A stretch of DNA of 64,000 bases from Pholiota molesta (GCA_014925825.1 JACGCK010000070.1:1-64000), one strand, 5' to 3'; shown: positions 1 through 14,408, numbered from the stretch's first letter. Program-made: numbers and translations. The notes: a model not told the origin generated them from the sequence alone.

Positions 1-1118
1 AGGCGATGAGGTGATTAGGTGCTAGTAATGTGTATATTTGGGTTGGCTTTAAGTTTGCGATTTACCGGCATTTCAAACGTGCGTAGCCGATCTCTATCAG
101 GTCTGCATTACTGCATATCGATCGAATTCAGATCTATCCGTTGAGTTTTGTCGGTCACTTACTACAACGACGAGAACGAAATGCATGTTTTGAGTGAGGA
201 AAATAATTCTGTTCGAGGTTCCCATCTTCAGGACAGCTTTCATGAAAACATTAATACAACGAAGGCTGTTTGGAAGATGTCATCGCACACACAAGCGCCA
301 AGGATCTGGTTGTGCTAAAAATAGTGCTTACACCTGTGCCACCAATGACGAGGCGTATTTGGAGCGAACGTGCGTCCACACATCCTCAATCATTCCACGG
401 AAAGAATCTTTGCTATAAATACCTCTTCAACCATGATCGACTTCCTTGTCCTCGGTCTCTTGGGTAAAAACAGACTGCTCTATTATGATGACAGGATCTT
501 GTCACTGTTTTTAAGCTTGCTTATAGTTGACTGTTGGGCCGTGGGGGAACACAGCATCGCAAAGAATTCTCCGATCATTTTCACCTACGGTTGCACACCT
601 ATATCAAGCGCCGTCGAGTAGCGCTGATGATATATTAGCGCCTGGCTCGGAATTATCCAGTGTCCACTTGAACAGATGGTACACTGCCCGGAGTTTGAGA
701 AGCATTAAGTATGCACAGATATCAGATATGTCCGTATATCTGATAAGTTGTAATAATCATGCAAGTCCAAGTTACGAGGCGGTGAGATTTTAGCCCCAAT
801 ATTAATATGATGGCAGATACGTCCTGAAGGAGGCTTGAGCTTGAAGCTTGAACGTTTGCACCTGAGAGGGTAAGTCCTGTTTTTCAGTTATTACACCTTT
901 AAATTTCAACAGAGAACTGTTTGCGAAGAGATTGGGACCATGCTCTTTCCTAAATGTTGATTATCCGAAATCCCACACAGCCGAAAAGAAACAAATGCAC
1001 GGGGGTCTTCAAATATGAGGAAGATAATAATTGTGAACATTGACATTGACAGATAATAGTACAAAAGTAGGATACTTAATCGCGAACTGTCAATTTCCAA
1101 AGCTCGGATTGAAGCAGT
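1..1118. other. intergenic, no supported gene
   Basis: Only short open frames occur here on both strands. None shows a recognisable motif or a convincing exon chain. The segment lies downstream of the minus-strand GH1 gene and probably holds its 3' untranslated region near 1000-1118. Confidence 0.4.
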
Positions 1119-3441
<2,323 letters not shown>

Positions 3442-3953
3442 TGTCAATTGAATCTGGGTAATGTCTTGTAAAAGCTTGTCAAATCCTGCGTTGTACAAGA
3501 ATTCGGAGCGTTCTTATACGAAGTTTGGCCCAAGTATAGCCTCTTCCGTAGATATGCACTCGGTACTGACCAAGCAATTGGCTTCCGAAGTTCTTCCGAC
3601 AGTTGACTATCTGGGAAGCTATGCATATATTCGGCGAGTTTCTTGGGAATGAAATCTGTAAGTAGCCTGGAGTTCATTGAAACATTAGGCCGACAACCCT
3701 TTCAGGATGTGAACTGAATCATTATATGTGACCCGCTGACCCACAACTGCTAGCGCGTAACAAAAGAGCTGCTCACATGAATCAAAATAAGCATCCATCA
3801 TCGGAGAAGAAGCCGAAGAGTACAGAATAAGGGATTCGAAATGCAGAATGAGCGTATAGTCTGAACTTGAGTGTTGAAGGCGTTGAGTCAAGGACATACT
3901 TTCGTCGAATATTCGTCAGGTTCAGTCATAGAACGACGTCGAGCTTTTGTATT
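3442..3953. other. upstream region of the GH1 gene, no clear gene
   Basis: Two short minus-strand open frames (77 and 70 codons) lie here but show no family motif. The stretch probably includes the promoter of the GH1 gene, which reads leftwards from 3441. I could not pick out a convincing TATA box. Confidence 0.3.
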
Positions 3954-4139
3954 TTATCGAAGAATTAACAGTAAAAAGTCGAGAACTCGGCGTATAAGAA
4001 TGTTATGACAGACAATCTGAGGATCATGAAGTGAGCTCAGAGCCGCTGGGAAGCCGCAGTTGTATGGCAGTAAGAATGCAGATCCTGTGACAGCTGTGGA
4101 GAGCCGAAGCTGGAAGAAAGATCCCTGGTCGCGTGCCAT

Positions 4140-4147
4140 GCGTAAGT
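4140..4147. repeat. 8-bp target-site duplication, left of hAT copy 1
   Basis: GCGTAAGT stands directly before the element and again directly after it at 5529-5536. A duplication of 8 bp is the hallmark of hAT insertions. Confidence 0.8.
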
Positions 4148-5528
4148 CCCAGTGAAAACCGGCTCTGAGGCTGGATGAGTGGTTCTGCGCCACTCTGCTC
4201 GGCGCTGCGGCAAATATGCGCTGAGCTGCAAATTCTCAGAATGCCGCAGATCGCCTCAGATGTCGATTTTACGAATGTAAGTTGAGATTTTGGAAGTTCT
4301 GATTTGCCCACAGTCGATTCTGGGCACACTGAGCACAATTCTAACTTAGAAATTAGAATTATTTCTTGGCCTTTTTCATAATTTCGGCCTCCCATACTCA
4401 TGCTTCCAAATTCAGAGTCCGCCCCTCCGCGTCCCATCAATCCAATATGCGCGACCGCCTCTCGTGTACATCTTGCCTCCTGCCTCCATTTCCGCCACCC
4501 ACCCTCGCACCCCATTTCCAACGCCCACCGTGCCCCCTGCCCACCGTGGCCCGTGCGCTCCGCGCAGCCTTGCCTCCGCAGTGCCACACCGGATCGCCCG
4601 AGCGTTGTGTAATAACAGCTGTCACAGCTCCAGTTCCAGAGTCCAGGGTGCGGGAAGAGCGAGCTGCGGTGCCCAACGACGATCTCGACGACGGCGTGAT
4701 GGTAGCAGAGGTAGGACAGTTTCCCGGAGGACTATCAATCTAACTCCCATCCATCCAGCTGCATGACATCCCGCGACCCATGTTTTGGTAAGTAACTGGC
4801 CCGCTTTTCGAGCGCATATAATGATGATTTAGAATCATAGATTGGGTTTAAACGAGGTGTAGGTGAGTACCCTTACAGTATTTGTGTCAATATCAAATGA
4901 TTCTGACCGTGAAATACCGTAGTACGCGAATGACAATCCACCCATATCCTCTCATTTAAACTTTTGGGCGCATATATTCACTTTAAATCGTGGATACGAC
5001 TCGAAGGTGAGTCTCCTTGTAGTATGAGCGCCAATCTCGACAGTTCTTACCAATTATTGCCCTAGTATGCAACTGACGATCTACGCAAATGCTCGACTCC
5101 GCGGTGGCCGACATCCATAACCCATCAGACAAGCACCTTGCACGATGCCGCCAGCAATTCGGGAGGTCGGGAGGCTGGGGCAGGGACTTGGGCGATGTAA
5201 GGGTGTTAGGTACGGGGTCTAGGATGGGTGGGATTGCATTGCAGCGGGGCGCAGTAGGGCGCAGAGGGACGCATAGAAATAAATGCTAGGAAATGTATTA
5301 GTAGATACTATTTTAATGAAATCAGCCTCATTCTACCGCAGCAGACCATCGTTCGACGCAGAAATATAGCCTACAGACGCAGACATACCTAGAAATACTC
5401 ATGTAAAAACGGCAAAAAAATGCCGATTACCGCGTCTGTCTGTGTTTCTCGACTTTCGCAGTCACACGCAGATTTTACGCAGATTTCCGCATTTTTGCTC
5501 AGACAACCGCATTGTCGGTTTTCACTGG
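4148..5528 (+). mobile_element. hAT-like non-autonomous DNA transposon, copy 1
   Basis: The element is 1,381 bp. It begins CCCAGTGAAAACCG and ends CGGTTTTCACTGG, so the terminal inverted repeats are about 13-14 bp and contain the CAGTG tip typical of hAT elements. Both subterminal regions are rich in TGCG or CTGCG motifs, which resemble transposase binding sites. It contains open frames up to 187 codons, but none resembles a hAT transposase (no BED finger, no dimerisation-domain motif), so it probably needs a helper. A second copy of the same length lies inverted at 43559-44939, with the inner open frames identical as far as I compared. It sits inside a minus-strand open frame. Confidence 0.88.
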
Positions 5529-5536
5529 GCGTAAGT
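5529..5536. repeat. 8-bp target-site duplication, right of hAT copy 1
   Basis: GCGTAAGT, identical to 4140-4147. Confidence 0.8.
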
Positions 5537-6121
5537 CGTTATCATCCGCAAGAATAGACTGAAAAGGCGCAAAACCACTCCAGTCTGGTTGAAGAAACTG
5601 GAAATTTATTAGCGTCGAGCCTTCAACGAATAGACGTAACATTTTTTTTCTTCTTCCAACGTCAACAAACTGCAAAACTTGGCCCGGGTGGAGACAGACC
5701 TAAATAGGCAAATAGTGCTCCATTTCGAGCAACTTTCGGACGTCGTGTCGGAGCCCGTGAAGTATATATGACATGAGACGTCGCTGGTTTCCACATGGGT
5801 CGAAGCAGGGTCGAAGGCATACAACATAGAGTATGTAGGCAAGTCAAACGAAAAGTCGCGAAATGGCCGACTCAATCGTAGCACAGAGGTAATAGACTCT
5901 AGAGTCTAGAGAGCTTACAAACGAGACGAAATGTCAAAGGAATATCATGACGAGAGCAGAGAAGAATGAAAAGGGAAACAAGGGGCAAGAACCGTGCCGA
6001 GAGCCGAGACGCGGGTGGTTTCCAAACGCGCCCACGTGACCGTGTTTGTGTATCGTAAAGTGGCATTTACGAGGACACCTTAAAAATCAAACGAACACCT
6101 CCCTATTCGCCCACACATATC

Positions 6122-8191
6122 ATGGCCCGAAAGCGCTCCGCCGAAGACGACGACGCCGTGCCCCCTTCCTCCTCCTCTGTCCATAGCTCGCCGACCAAAC
6201 GCCGCAGACAGGACACGACGTCGTTCCCGCCCCAGACACCCGCCGCGTCGGCCGTGTCGAGCAAACACCCATTTGCGACACCCAAAACCCCATACACCCC
6301 CTACCCCCTCCACGCCTCCGACTCGCCCTCCAATCCGTTCGGGCGGAAGCGCAAAGAGCGGCTCATCCACTCTCTGCCCCCGGTGTCGTCCTTCAGCAAG
6401 CACATCGCGTTGCGCTTCCAGTTCGTGCGGCGCGGGATCTCGCCGCGGCAGGGTGGCGTCTACCGTGTCGTCCGCGTTCCCAAGAACTACACCTTCACCC
6501 ATCTTCGAGCCTTGATCGCGTGGCTGTTCGACACCCCGGCGCGGTACGCCAATGGTAAGGCGTGCGAGGAGGAGTTCTTGTTCGAAGTCAAGTCCAAGAC
6601 CATGTTCTACAGCCCGCTGTATAAGCCTAGCCAGATAAAATCGGGAACGACGACGGTGAAACTGTCCAATGTACGCGACCCAGGGAGGTGGCACTCTGGA
6701 CACGGGTTTGGAAGTGAGGAGGATGAGTTGAGCGAGGAAGAGGACGAGCTGGAAGAACTAGGGAGCCAGGTAGAAGGTGAAGAGAACGGCGATGAAGACT
6801 GGAAATGGGTTGACGAAGAAGATTTTACCCTTGCTCATGCGTGGCCTCAGGGTATTGACCCTCTAATAAGTATTATTTATGTGCGTCTGTCTGTCTCTCT
6901 TGAAGCCTAAAATCATACTAATGTTTTCTCATCATAGTATCATTCACCCGGCACTCAAATCCACATATCAGTGAATACAACTCAGCTTCCTCGCCAACGA
7001 GGGATCTCCAACACGCCCCATGTATTCAACGCTCGAGGGCGCGTGCACTTGTCTCCTCCGCCGCTTCCTCGACCATTATTCACGAAATCCATCCTGCACA
7101 CCCTTTCCTCTTCTCCTGTTGGCCCTGCCGCAAGTAATACCAACAATCGTTCAAATAACCACAGACCCACTCGCTCTGCCCCTCAAGCGAAAGCCAGCTC
7201 ACAGGCGCATGAAGACGATGAACTCACAGATGCGGATGCGGATGGAGACCCAGATCAGGAGACGCAGCCCTTCACATCCAATCATCCTTTCTTCCAATCG
7301 CAGCGGGATGTCTCTCCTTCGCCTTGCAAAAAGCGGCGGCGGGAAGACCCTGTCATTCTTGTAGAGGATTCGGACGCAGAGGACTCGGAGGAAGATACCA
7401 CGGAGGAGAATCTCGAAATCCAGCCTGATCCATCGCGGTGGAATGAGCCGAGACATGCATTCGCCCTTTATCTGCTGCAATTTATGGATCCGCTGGGGTT
7501 CCCATACGATGGCATTGACGAGTCGTTCTTCGAAGAGGACAAAGTGTACGATCCTTTTGAGGACGATGATTCGGACAGCGAAGTAGCCGCAGAGATTCGG
7601 GCGCCAGTAAGGAAAGAACAAGACCGAGAAGTGGAAGAGCAGGGGGAAGATTACGAGGAATACGAAGACGACCAACAAGAGGAAGAGGACGCGGAAGCGG
7701 ACATCGACCTCGCAGCGAGCGAGAAAGAAGACGAGGAAGGCGAGGACGACGAAGCGGAATACGACGACGACGAGGACGACGCGCACCAATACACGCTGGG
7801 CTCCACCCCGGGCCTCACGCACTGCGACTCCTCCTCGTCCCCGCGCGGGGCGCACCTCTCGCCCTCCCTCTTCCCCTTCGCCGCGTCGAGCCTCCCGGAC
7901 CCGTCGGACCTGAGCATCATCCTCGAAGCGCACTACCCGAACAAGAAGTATTCGCACACGCCCGCGCCCCCGAAGGCGCGCAAGCACCGGCTGCGGCTCT
8001 CGCGGGTGGAGAAGCGGTTCGCGAAGATCAAGAAGGCGGAGTTCCTGTGCAAGTACGACGAGGTGGAGGAGGAGCCGGCGGTGGTGGAGGTGGATGAGCT
8101 GGAGGAGGAGGGGGAGGACGAGAAGTGGACGATGCCGGTGCTGAAGGAGGGCGAGGTGTGGGATCCGTTTGGGGACGAGGTGGAGATATAG
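6122..8191 (+). CDS. acidic nuclear-type protein with a possible pRiA4b ORF3-like domain
   Basis: Two exons, 6122-6880 and 6938-8191, join in frame across a GT...AG intron of 57 bases and encode about 670 residues. The N-terminus has Arg/Lys clusters such as KRRRQD that look like nuclear localisation signals. Residues about 90-195 form the only folded-looking block (IALRFQFVRR ... VYRVVRVPKNYTFTHLRALI), which recalls the pRiA4b ORF-3-like fold; this is an inference from pattern only. The rest is low complexity, with several long Glu/Asp runs (about residues 200-240 and 430-530) and another basic patch KKRRRED. The C-terminal 100 residues are again better mixed. Function unknown; a role in chromatin or RNA is possible but not shown. 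Confidence 0.75.
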
Positions 8192-9337
8192 TGAGCTTTG
8201 CGTATATGGTTGCTCGAGTTCGGGTTTTGGTGGTTTTATTCTTTTCTGCGTTCGTTGTTGCATATTTTTATAGTAGTATTATTTTGGGTTTGAGAGTCCT
8301 TATAGATACAGAAGTCGTATTACATAGTAAAGGAAACAAGTAAATTTAAGTTCGACTACACAGGCGGGTTGTGGTATTGAGTACGATTGCATCACCTGAT
8401 GTTTAGATCAGACTTAATAGAGTTTAAGAATCCCTGAAAAAGGAAGGACTCCACCCCAGCTCAAGTCAGCGCGACTTATCCCGGACGCAAAATATTATGC
8501 ACCTCGCGCATAATTCCTAATCCACTTTGGGCATTGTCTATATATAACTTAGGAGATATCGGCGACACCAGGATGATTTCTGGTGATTCTCGGAATTCCT
8601 CGGGTCCCCAAAACAGAAACCACACCAGAAAAGTAATGAAAAAAAACATATTGTATTCTCTTCTAAGGGCCAAAAGGCATACATGGAGTCTATAACACCA
8701 ATATAACACCATAGGCTCCCAAAACTTACCTACACCCTGCTCTCCTGATCCATCCTATCCCCCAGCTGACTGTGAGTCTGTGAGACCGAGCTTTGAGTGT
8801 GTTTGTTTCTTCATACACCTATGGCCCATTAGAAGTGATCCATTTTAACAAAACTATCAGACATACCTGCGAGAAGAGTTCACCGCATCAAAGAAACATG
8901 GGAAAGGGAGAATGTTTGGGCAAAATACAGTGAGAATCCGCGCCATTCAACATGGTTCCCACAGGTCGGGAAATTGTTTGAACAATGCCAATCACGGATC
9001 TCATACATGAGCCTATGCTCATGCCACTACAGTGTGGACTTATTGGAGATAAAAACAAAGAAAAGAAAGGGAGCAGGAGGACTGAGCGGCCCAAGAGCGA
9101 CCGACAAACATGATGGAGAAAGACAACAGCCAAGATCACAATTTTCCCGAGAAGGGAAGGTATTGCCAAACATGCGCAAACTTCATCGCATGTACATCTC
9201 GATGGCCGTGTCGACGGTCTAACAGTTCAAGTACCTCCTCAACTTCAGTTCAATATGTCTTCCGACCTGTACAGTAGATTAAGCAAATAAAAAATATTCA
9301 ATAAAGTATAGATCAACACAGAGCAGTGGCTACGATG
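8192..9337. other. intergenic or weakly coding region
   Basis: On the minus strand there are two good donor-like sites (near 8735 and 8868) with an open stretch of about 30 codons between them, so a small spliced minus-strand gene is possible. I could not extend it to a start or a recognisable protein. This is where the left end of the mobile cassette should lie, but I saw no matching terminal repeat. Confidence 0.3.
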
Positions 9338-11011
9338 CTACATTCTAAATTGGTTTTGAGTAAAATTAGAAAGGAATGTGAGATCAAGTCCTGGAGCAGA
9401 CTGATGCACCGAAGATAAAGAATGGGATGAAGAGGATCCAGCAGATGCAGAAGAAGATGAGGTAGAATGAACTGCTGATGCTGAGGTACTTCGGGAATCC
9501 CATGATTGCTGGGAATATGCAAAGTCTGATGTATTAGCCATACTACCTGTATGGTTTCGTCCTTGTGATTTGAGGAAGGTGTCGTATCTTTTGTTATCTA
9601 GCTGAATTGACTCGTTGATGTAGCTGAAATGAATCTTTAATTGTAAGATATGATAAAAAAACATCAAAAACTCACGTTTTCCATGGCTCTGATGTAAATT
9701 CTTTCCCGCGAGTTTTAATCTCACTTTTGAACCAAGCATCAACCCTCGACCAGAAGTCCTCGCCATCTGGAATACGGCCTCGTGGTAGTGGTGGTGGTGG
9801 TGGTGGTCTCTTTCGCTTTCCTAACGAGTCAGGAGTCGTGTCCGTCGTATCTGCAATGTTGTTATCACTGTCCGAGGATTCTCCTAAAGTTCCTCGGTTT
9901 TCGAATGCAAAACGGTGCTACAAATGTGTTCAGTTAGTTACTCCATCATTGAGGTCATAGATACATACAAGAATGGCACTGCGAGCAAGGTAAGCTTGAA
10001 TACCTGCATTGACATTGTGTCGGTATTTCTCTATACAATCATAGGTGAACTTTTCGAGTGAAGTCTGATTGAGCCCTATAACACTGTTGCGGATCTATAT
10101 CAAGCTGCATCAGAAAGCGTCACATTGTGAGAATAAAGTGGACGTACATCCTGCCGGAAGGCATTGCGAACACTGGATGCAATGCGCTTCCCATCGGAGG
10201 CACATTTTGCCTCTCGTGCGGGTTTTCCAAACACATTGTCCAATCTGTATTGCTTGGCTCTAACACGCAACACTCGCTGTTGTTGGAAGTGCATCAGCAT
10301 TGACAAAGAATATCCCAAGTAATATACTCACATCCAGATCAATATGTAAACTTTTATATGATACGCGCATGGGTTTGTATATACACTCTTGACATGCTTG
10401 TCGAATATTTTTCTGTACAGATACGAAGCTGATAAGAAATGATAGGGTACAAATCAAAGCCAAGTAGACATACCGTTTGTTCAGAAGTGAGATGGAAGGT
10501 ATCATCGAGCCGGATGGCGAGCTCATCCAATATAGGTTTGAGCTCTTCCCCGCTGCTTCCACTGCTTCCACCCGAGCTGTGGATCGCATTTGCTAACCGT
10601 ATCTCTCCACTGAACTGGCAGGCAAGCATATACACCCTTGATAAAATATCTGCAGATGATAGCTTGCCATCCACGGAGGTACCAACCTTAGTTTCAATGA
10701 TATCAATTCACATAATGTTTCCTAAAAAAAGGATAATGGCACACCTGGTATAATCCTTGGAGATGGGATCGATGCACTGCATTAAGATTGAACTGCTGTG
10801 TTATCGTGTCGATAAAATGAAGGCCATCAACTGAGCCTGCTGAAGGAGGTACTGTGGCCGATGATGTTCTTGCGTCGAAATGTAGTGACCCTGGCTGAGA
10901 CATGAAAGAATCTGGGTCTGGGGAATAGCCGCTGGGTGAAATCGAACTAGGAGTGGACTGAGGAGACCCATAGGGGTCTGTAGGACCTGTAGAGAACTCG
11001 GAAACGCTCAT
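9338..11011 (-). CDS. companion protein of a basidiomycete mobile cassette
   Basis: A spliced gene with six or seven exons, from ATG at 11011 (MSVSEFSTGP) to the stop at 9338. Landmarks in order are: NAVHRSHLQGLYQ, a helical block SRVYMLACQ, a Ser/Gly linker, LDELAIRLDDTF, then YRLDNVFGKPARE, IASSVRNAFRQD, LEKFTYDCIEKYR, a Lys/Arg plus poly-Pro patch (GKRKRP followed by Pro codons made by a GGT repeat at 9787-9809), and GEDFWSRVDAWFKSEIK near the end. I remember proteins with this layout from many mushroom genomes, often beside the large transposase-like protein seen here, but I know no formal name. Function is unknown; the basic patch suggests a nuclear protein. The neighbouring small gene is divergent, and the large gene lies beyond it on the same strand. 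Confidence 0.65.
9780..9809. repeat. short GGT trinucleotide repeat
   Basis: A run of GGT units that reads as consecutive Pro codons in the minus-strand companion gene. Confidence 0.7.
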
Positions 11012-11251
11012 AAGCAGAGGAAAAGCAAGGAAATATGGGGACCGAAATGCACAAGTGCACTCTGTCCCGTCTCCTTTTATATCTCCCCAAAAAAGCTGTG
11101 CCGACTTTCTGTTCTGTTGATTTATTGCAAAACGACGCGTCGCGTCGCGTCGCTGGAGCCAGGAGAATGGAGAGAGGATCAACGAGGAATTTGTATAAAG
11201 AGCGGGAGACCAAACCAGGAAGGAAGTGCCTGAAGCCTGAATCCTTGAGCC

Positions 11252-12025
11252 ATGCCTTTCGCGCCGGAGTTTAAATCGCCTCATCCTCTTTCTGCTCCAT
11301 CATTCAAACGCAAGAGAGACACTTCACAAGAATCCCGCCCTCCTGCTGAGATTGCTACAACCAAAATTACAAGGTATTTACATTTGATACTACATTTATT
11401 ATTGTTCTCATCGATATTATTTTTGCTTAGTCTTTATGCGCCTGGAGGCAGCCTAGATTCACAGATATCTGACTCGCAGTGGGTTGAGCAGACTCTGTGT
11501 GGCTCACTTGCTCATGCCAATGGCAAACCTGGACTTGGATATCACAGCCCAACCGGCACACGGAGCCAACCCTATATTGTCGAAAGCCAGACGCAGACAC
11601 CAGATGATATGGACGATGGTGAACAAAGTCAAGCTTTAGTTTGGGGTACGTCTTTCAATTCGTGCATTGCATTTTTACAACTGGGCTCACAATTCAAATA
11701 TTTAATAGATGACGGAAGTCAGCCAGTTGATATTGAGAGTGATACAGGAAGCCAGGTTCTTCTGTCTTCGGACGAAACCCTGATAACCAACATCATGAAG
11801 ATTATCGATCTCTGCACCGAGCATTCCGCAAGCCTTTCGAAGAGTTCAGAGCAACAGCAGCTAGAGGCACGCTGTGTGGTTCTTGAGGCCCAGGTTACTG
11901 CAAGTACGGCACGTAACAATTTATTGGCTCAAGATTTGACTCGAGAACGGGAATGGATTCGGCGTTTAGAGGAATCATTACGCATGCGTGGCATTTCCTA
12001 TCCCACCTATCCACATAATTTGTAG
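11252..12025 (+). CDS. small coiled-coil protein of the mobile cassette
   Basis: Three exons, 11252-11373, 11431-11645 and 11709-12025, join in frame to give 217 residues. The start MPFAPEFKSPHPLSAP is Pro-rich and followed by FKRKRD, a likely nuclear signal. The C-terminal third, from about residue 140, is helical with heptad-like spacing (EQQQLEARCVVLEAQVTAS, then REREWIRRLEESLR) and should form a coiled coil. It is transcribed away from the companion gene, their starts being about 240 bp apart, so the two may share a promoter region at 11012-11251. It lies tail to tail with the large transposase-like gene, about 100 bp apart. No enzymatic motif is visible. It is probably an accessory protein of the element. 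Confidence 0.6.
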   Translation: MPFAPEFKSPHPLSAPSFKRKRDTSQESRPPAEIATTKITRYLHLILHLLLFSSILFLLSLYAPGGSLDSQISDSQWVEQTLCGSLAHANGKPGLGYHSPTGTRSQPYIVESQTQTPDDMDDGEQSQALVWGTSFNSCIAFLQLGSQFKYLIDDGSQPVDIESDTGSQVLLSSDETLITNIMKIIDLCTEHSASLSKSSEQQQLEARCVVLEAQVTASTARNNLLAQDLTREREWIRRLEESLRMRGISYPTYPHNL

Positions 12026-12129
12026 ATGACCTGCAATACACATTTTATCGACTTAATTGTCCATGCCCTGTCTATCTCGTAAAGCCTAAGATGTAAAGCC
12101 TAAGATCCTATTATAGTGGTAAGTCCTCC

Positions 12130-14404
12130 TCATCCACGTCCTCGAGTTACACTTGCATCTAAGACTATGCCCTGCCCATGACCACGGGCTCGAGGTACAC
12201 CTCTTGAACCACGGAGAGCTGCTCCTCTTGCTCCTCGACCTCGGCTGGTAGGTGCTTTGCGAGCATTGATTGTTGCCGCTACTGCGTCATGGATCATTCG
12301 TTCTTCTTCTGCCGCAGTAATTGGAGGCGATGGAATTCGAAAGTTTTGAACATGAACGGCATCTCGCATTTGCGCTGTGTTTAGAATTAAGTCATTTGGG
12401 TGAGCCTCATGCAAGACAATCGGCCGCCGGTGTGAAGTCTGTACTCGTTCTTGATAAATATATTGGAACCCGTTTGCAGTACAATGATTGCGATCACAAT
12501 TGTGCGGAGTGTTGACAGTGCATAGGATGTTCTGGAAATGGAGCGCCAGTCAAGCATCAGTTCGAGAATATCATAAAACAGAGAACTTACACTGATGGGT
12601 ACAAACGAAAACTTGTCTTGAATGGCGAGTTCGGGCATTTGGAATTTTTGTGATATAGTGGTTATCTGAGCTGACTGAATAAGAATTCCATCGGCTTGCT
12701 GATTTCGATGATTTTCGGAGCCAACACGCTGTAGAATCTCGCGTACACATGCAATGAATAAAGCACCAGAATGAGGCAACTGGGCAATAACATACTGCCC
12801 AACTGAGCATTTGTCTCCATTCATCAAATAGACGTATTCGCTTGTTTCATACTGAGCGCCGCCGTGAGATGTCGAGGCTGAAGGCAATCGAAGGCCCGTC
12901 AATGTTTGTGAAAAGAAATGAGGCCCTGTTTTGTCCCTTTTGCATTGGCCTAATACTTATTGATCAATCGAAGAGCGACTAAAAAGAAAACTAAAACTTA
13001 AACATACCGCTGCTACACAGGGAGGCCGGGATTCCTAAATATTTGGGCACTGTACTTCCAGCTGCTACCAGCTGGGTGGGGCCAATTCCGATGGACTTCC
13101 AATCTGATTCCTTGGTAAACAATGCGGATGGTGGGGTTTTGATATTAGGATTGTCAGGACTGGAAGTCGGCTCGAGAAAATATCCACCACTCAAAAGGTG
13201 TCGGATACGGTTTCCTTGTGCGAATCCTAATGCGATATCCCTGGAAGGCGCTTGCCGGTTACTGTGAATACTTTTGGCACGAATAACTGCATTGAACGAT
13301 TCGAAGGTCTCGGTGGCGTAAAGAACGGCTGGCCCAAATCATCGTATATGCTCCGGTAGATGAGTAATAAGATGAAACTTTGCCTTGTTGAACCAGCGAG
13401 TGGTCCATCGTGCTGTCGTCAACAAAAATGTCTTGATTTCGTGTGTCAACATCACCTAAAAATAGTTAGAACAGTAATAAATACTCCATTGAGTGAATAA
13501 ACGTACGATAAACCGATTGATGTCCTCAATCACAGGTTGGTAAATAAGAGGGACAAGTTTCGCCAATGAAAGCCATGCCTCGAAAACCCCAACCGGGACC
13601 AGATCATAGATGACAAACGGTGCTACTTGCGATATTGTACGGAAATCTCGTCCTGTGAGCGAGCCAGAGTAGTTTACAAGGGTATCGCCGCCGATTTGTG
13701 AAATCCCAAGGCCGTTGACATCGTAGCTATTGAGCCTCTGTATCAGGAGTGGTTTTTGTACATCCGTAATTTGGTTTGTGATGAGGTCGCGCCAGAAATA
13801 CTTGATAAAGCCAAGGAGGACAACATGAAGGACTTCAACGGGTGTATCTTGATGAGGATCAAGGCCTAAATGTTCTAATAAACATAACAGAGCGATCAAA
13901 CGTTTGTAATGACCTTACCTTTAAGCAGCCAGACCGGGCTGGTTATATCTTCCGGTAATTCTGCCACGGCTTTGTCTAGAGCGGCTTGCTTTGCATCCGG
14001 ACCTTGAGCATATTTATACGAATCAATGAGTTTTGTTATAAAAAATTCCTGAGTGGTGTCCTTGACGCCGCTGTTCATCCGTGCGGCTTTCAACTGCGTC
14101 TTGGCGCCAATTTTAGTTGCCATTGTACGAAAAGAGGCCAGGGTTTTCAACGTTCGTTCACGAGTCCGAGGTATCCCTGTCTGAAAAAGATAGATATAAA
14201 TAAGAATTTAGAAATCGCATAACTAGCAAAAAAAAAAGCGATGTACTTGAACGAAAGCCTTTACTCGAGTGAACATTGCTGACATCCCCTCTTGATATCG
14301 CCGGCGTGCCTTCGTAGGAGCCACAGACATGTTCAGGCTTTCTGCTGCAGATGGCGCAGTTGATGTGCATCCTTCTCGTCATTCTCGTTGACCGTCGGCT
14401 CTGC
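12130..14404 (-). pseudogene. C-terminal half of a transposase-like gene, cut by the LTR element
   Basis: This half of a large basidiomycete gene family begins, after the retroelement junction, with exons encoding APTKARRRYQEGMSAMFTRV, then GIPRTRERTLKTLASF. There follows a conserved core GLDPHQDTPVEVLHVVLLG, an exon with WFNKAKFHLITHLPEH, and ATETFESFNAVIRAKSIHSN. A Cys/His patch (PHNCDRNHC) and an Arg/Gly-rich tail follow, ending at the TGA at 12130. The layout, with helical core motifs like those of CMC/CACTA and Plavaka transposases, suggests a DDE-type transposase; that is inference. A TGA at 13339-13341 stands where relatives have an Arg codon (HIR-FGPA), so the gene is broken by a nonsense change as well as by the insertion. 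The N-terminal half is at 35075-37692. Confidence 0.7.
14328..14365. repeat. 38-bp direct repeat, left copy
   Basis: Matches 35332-35369 at 34 of 38 positions by eye. Both lie in the split transposase-like gene, on either side of the retroelement. Confidence 0.6.
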
Positions 14405-14408
14405 GCGG
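14405..14408. repeat. 4-bp target-site duplication, left of the LTR element
   Basis: GCGG before the 5' LTR is repeated directly after the 3' LTR at 35071-35074. Confidence 0.7.

Larger units (their letters stand above)
3954..5774 (-). pseudogene. open frame interrupted by the hAT-like element
   Basis: On the minus strand a frame starting with ATG at 5774 runs to the hAT target site near 5536. It continues in the same frame on the other side from 4147 down to a stop at 3954, once the element and one target duplication are ignored. It carries one internal TAG at 5700-5702. The conceptual product includes the stretch FLQPDWSGFAPFQSILADDN on one side and MARDQGSFFQLRLSTAV on the other, which look like real protein sequence. 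I do not recognise the family. The single stop and the 1.4-kb insertion make it a broken gene if it was ever one. An alternative is a chance open frame. Confidence 0.3.

Noticed and set aside
414..621. TATAAATA followed by a small reading frame that could be a short secreted peptide
   Set aside because: The TATA box is only about 17 bases from the ATG, the product has no family or conserved pattern, and nothing else supports a gene.
4366..4743. 125-codon frame inside both hAT copies
   Set aside because: It is identical in both copies simply because the copies are, and it lacks any transposase motif; several overlapping frames of similar length exist.
7199..8263. 354-codon minus-strand frame over the acidic gene
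   Set aside because: A shadow of the Glu/Asp-rich plus-strand exon; its Leu/Arg-rich product is what antisense of GAG/GAC codons gives.
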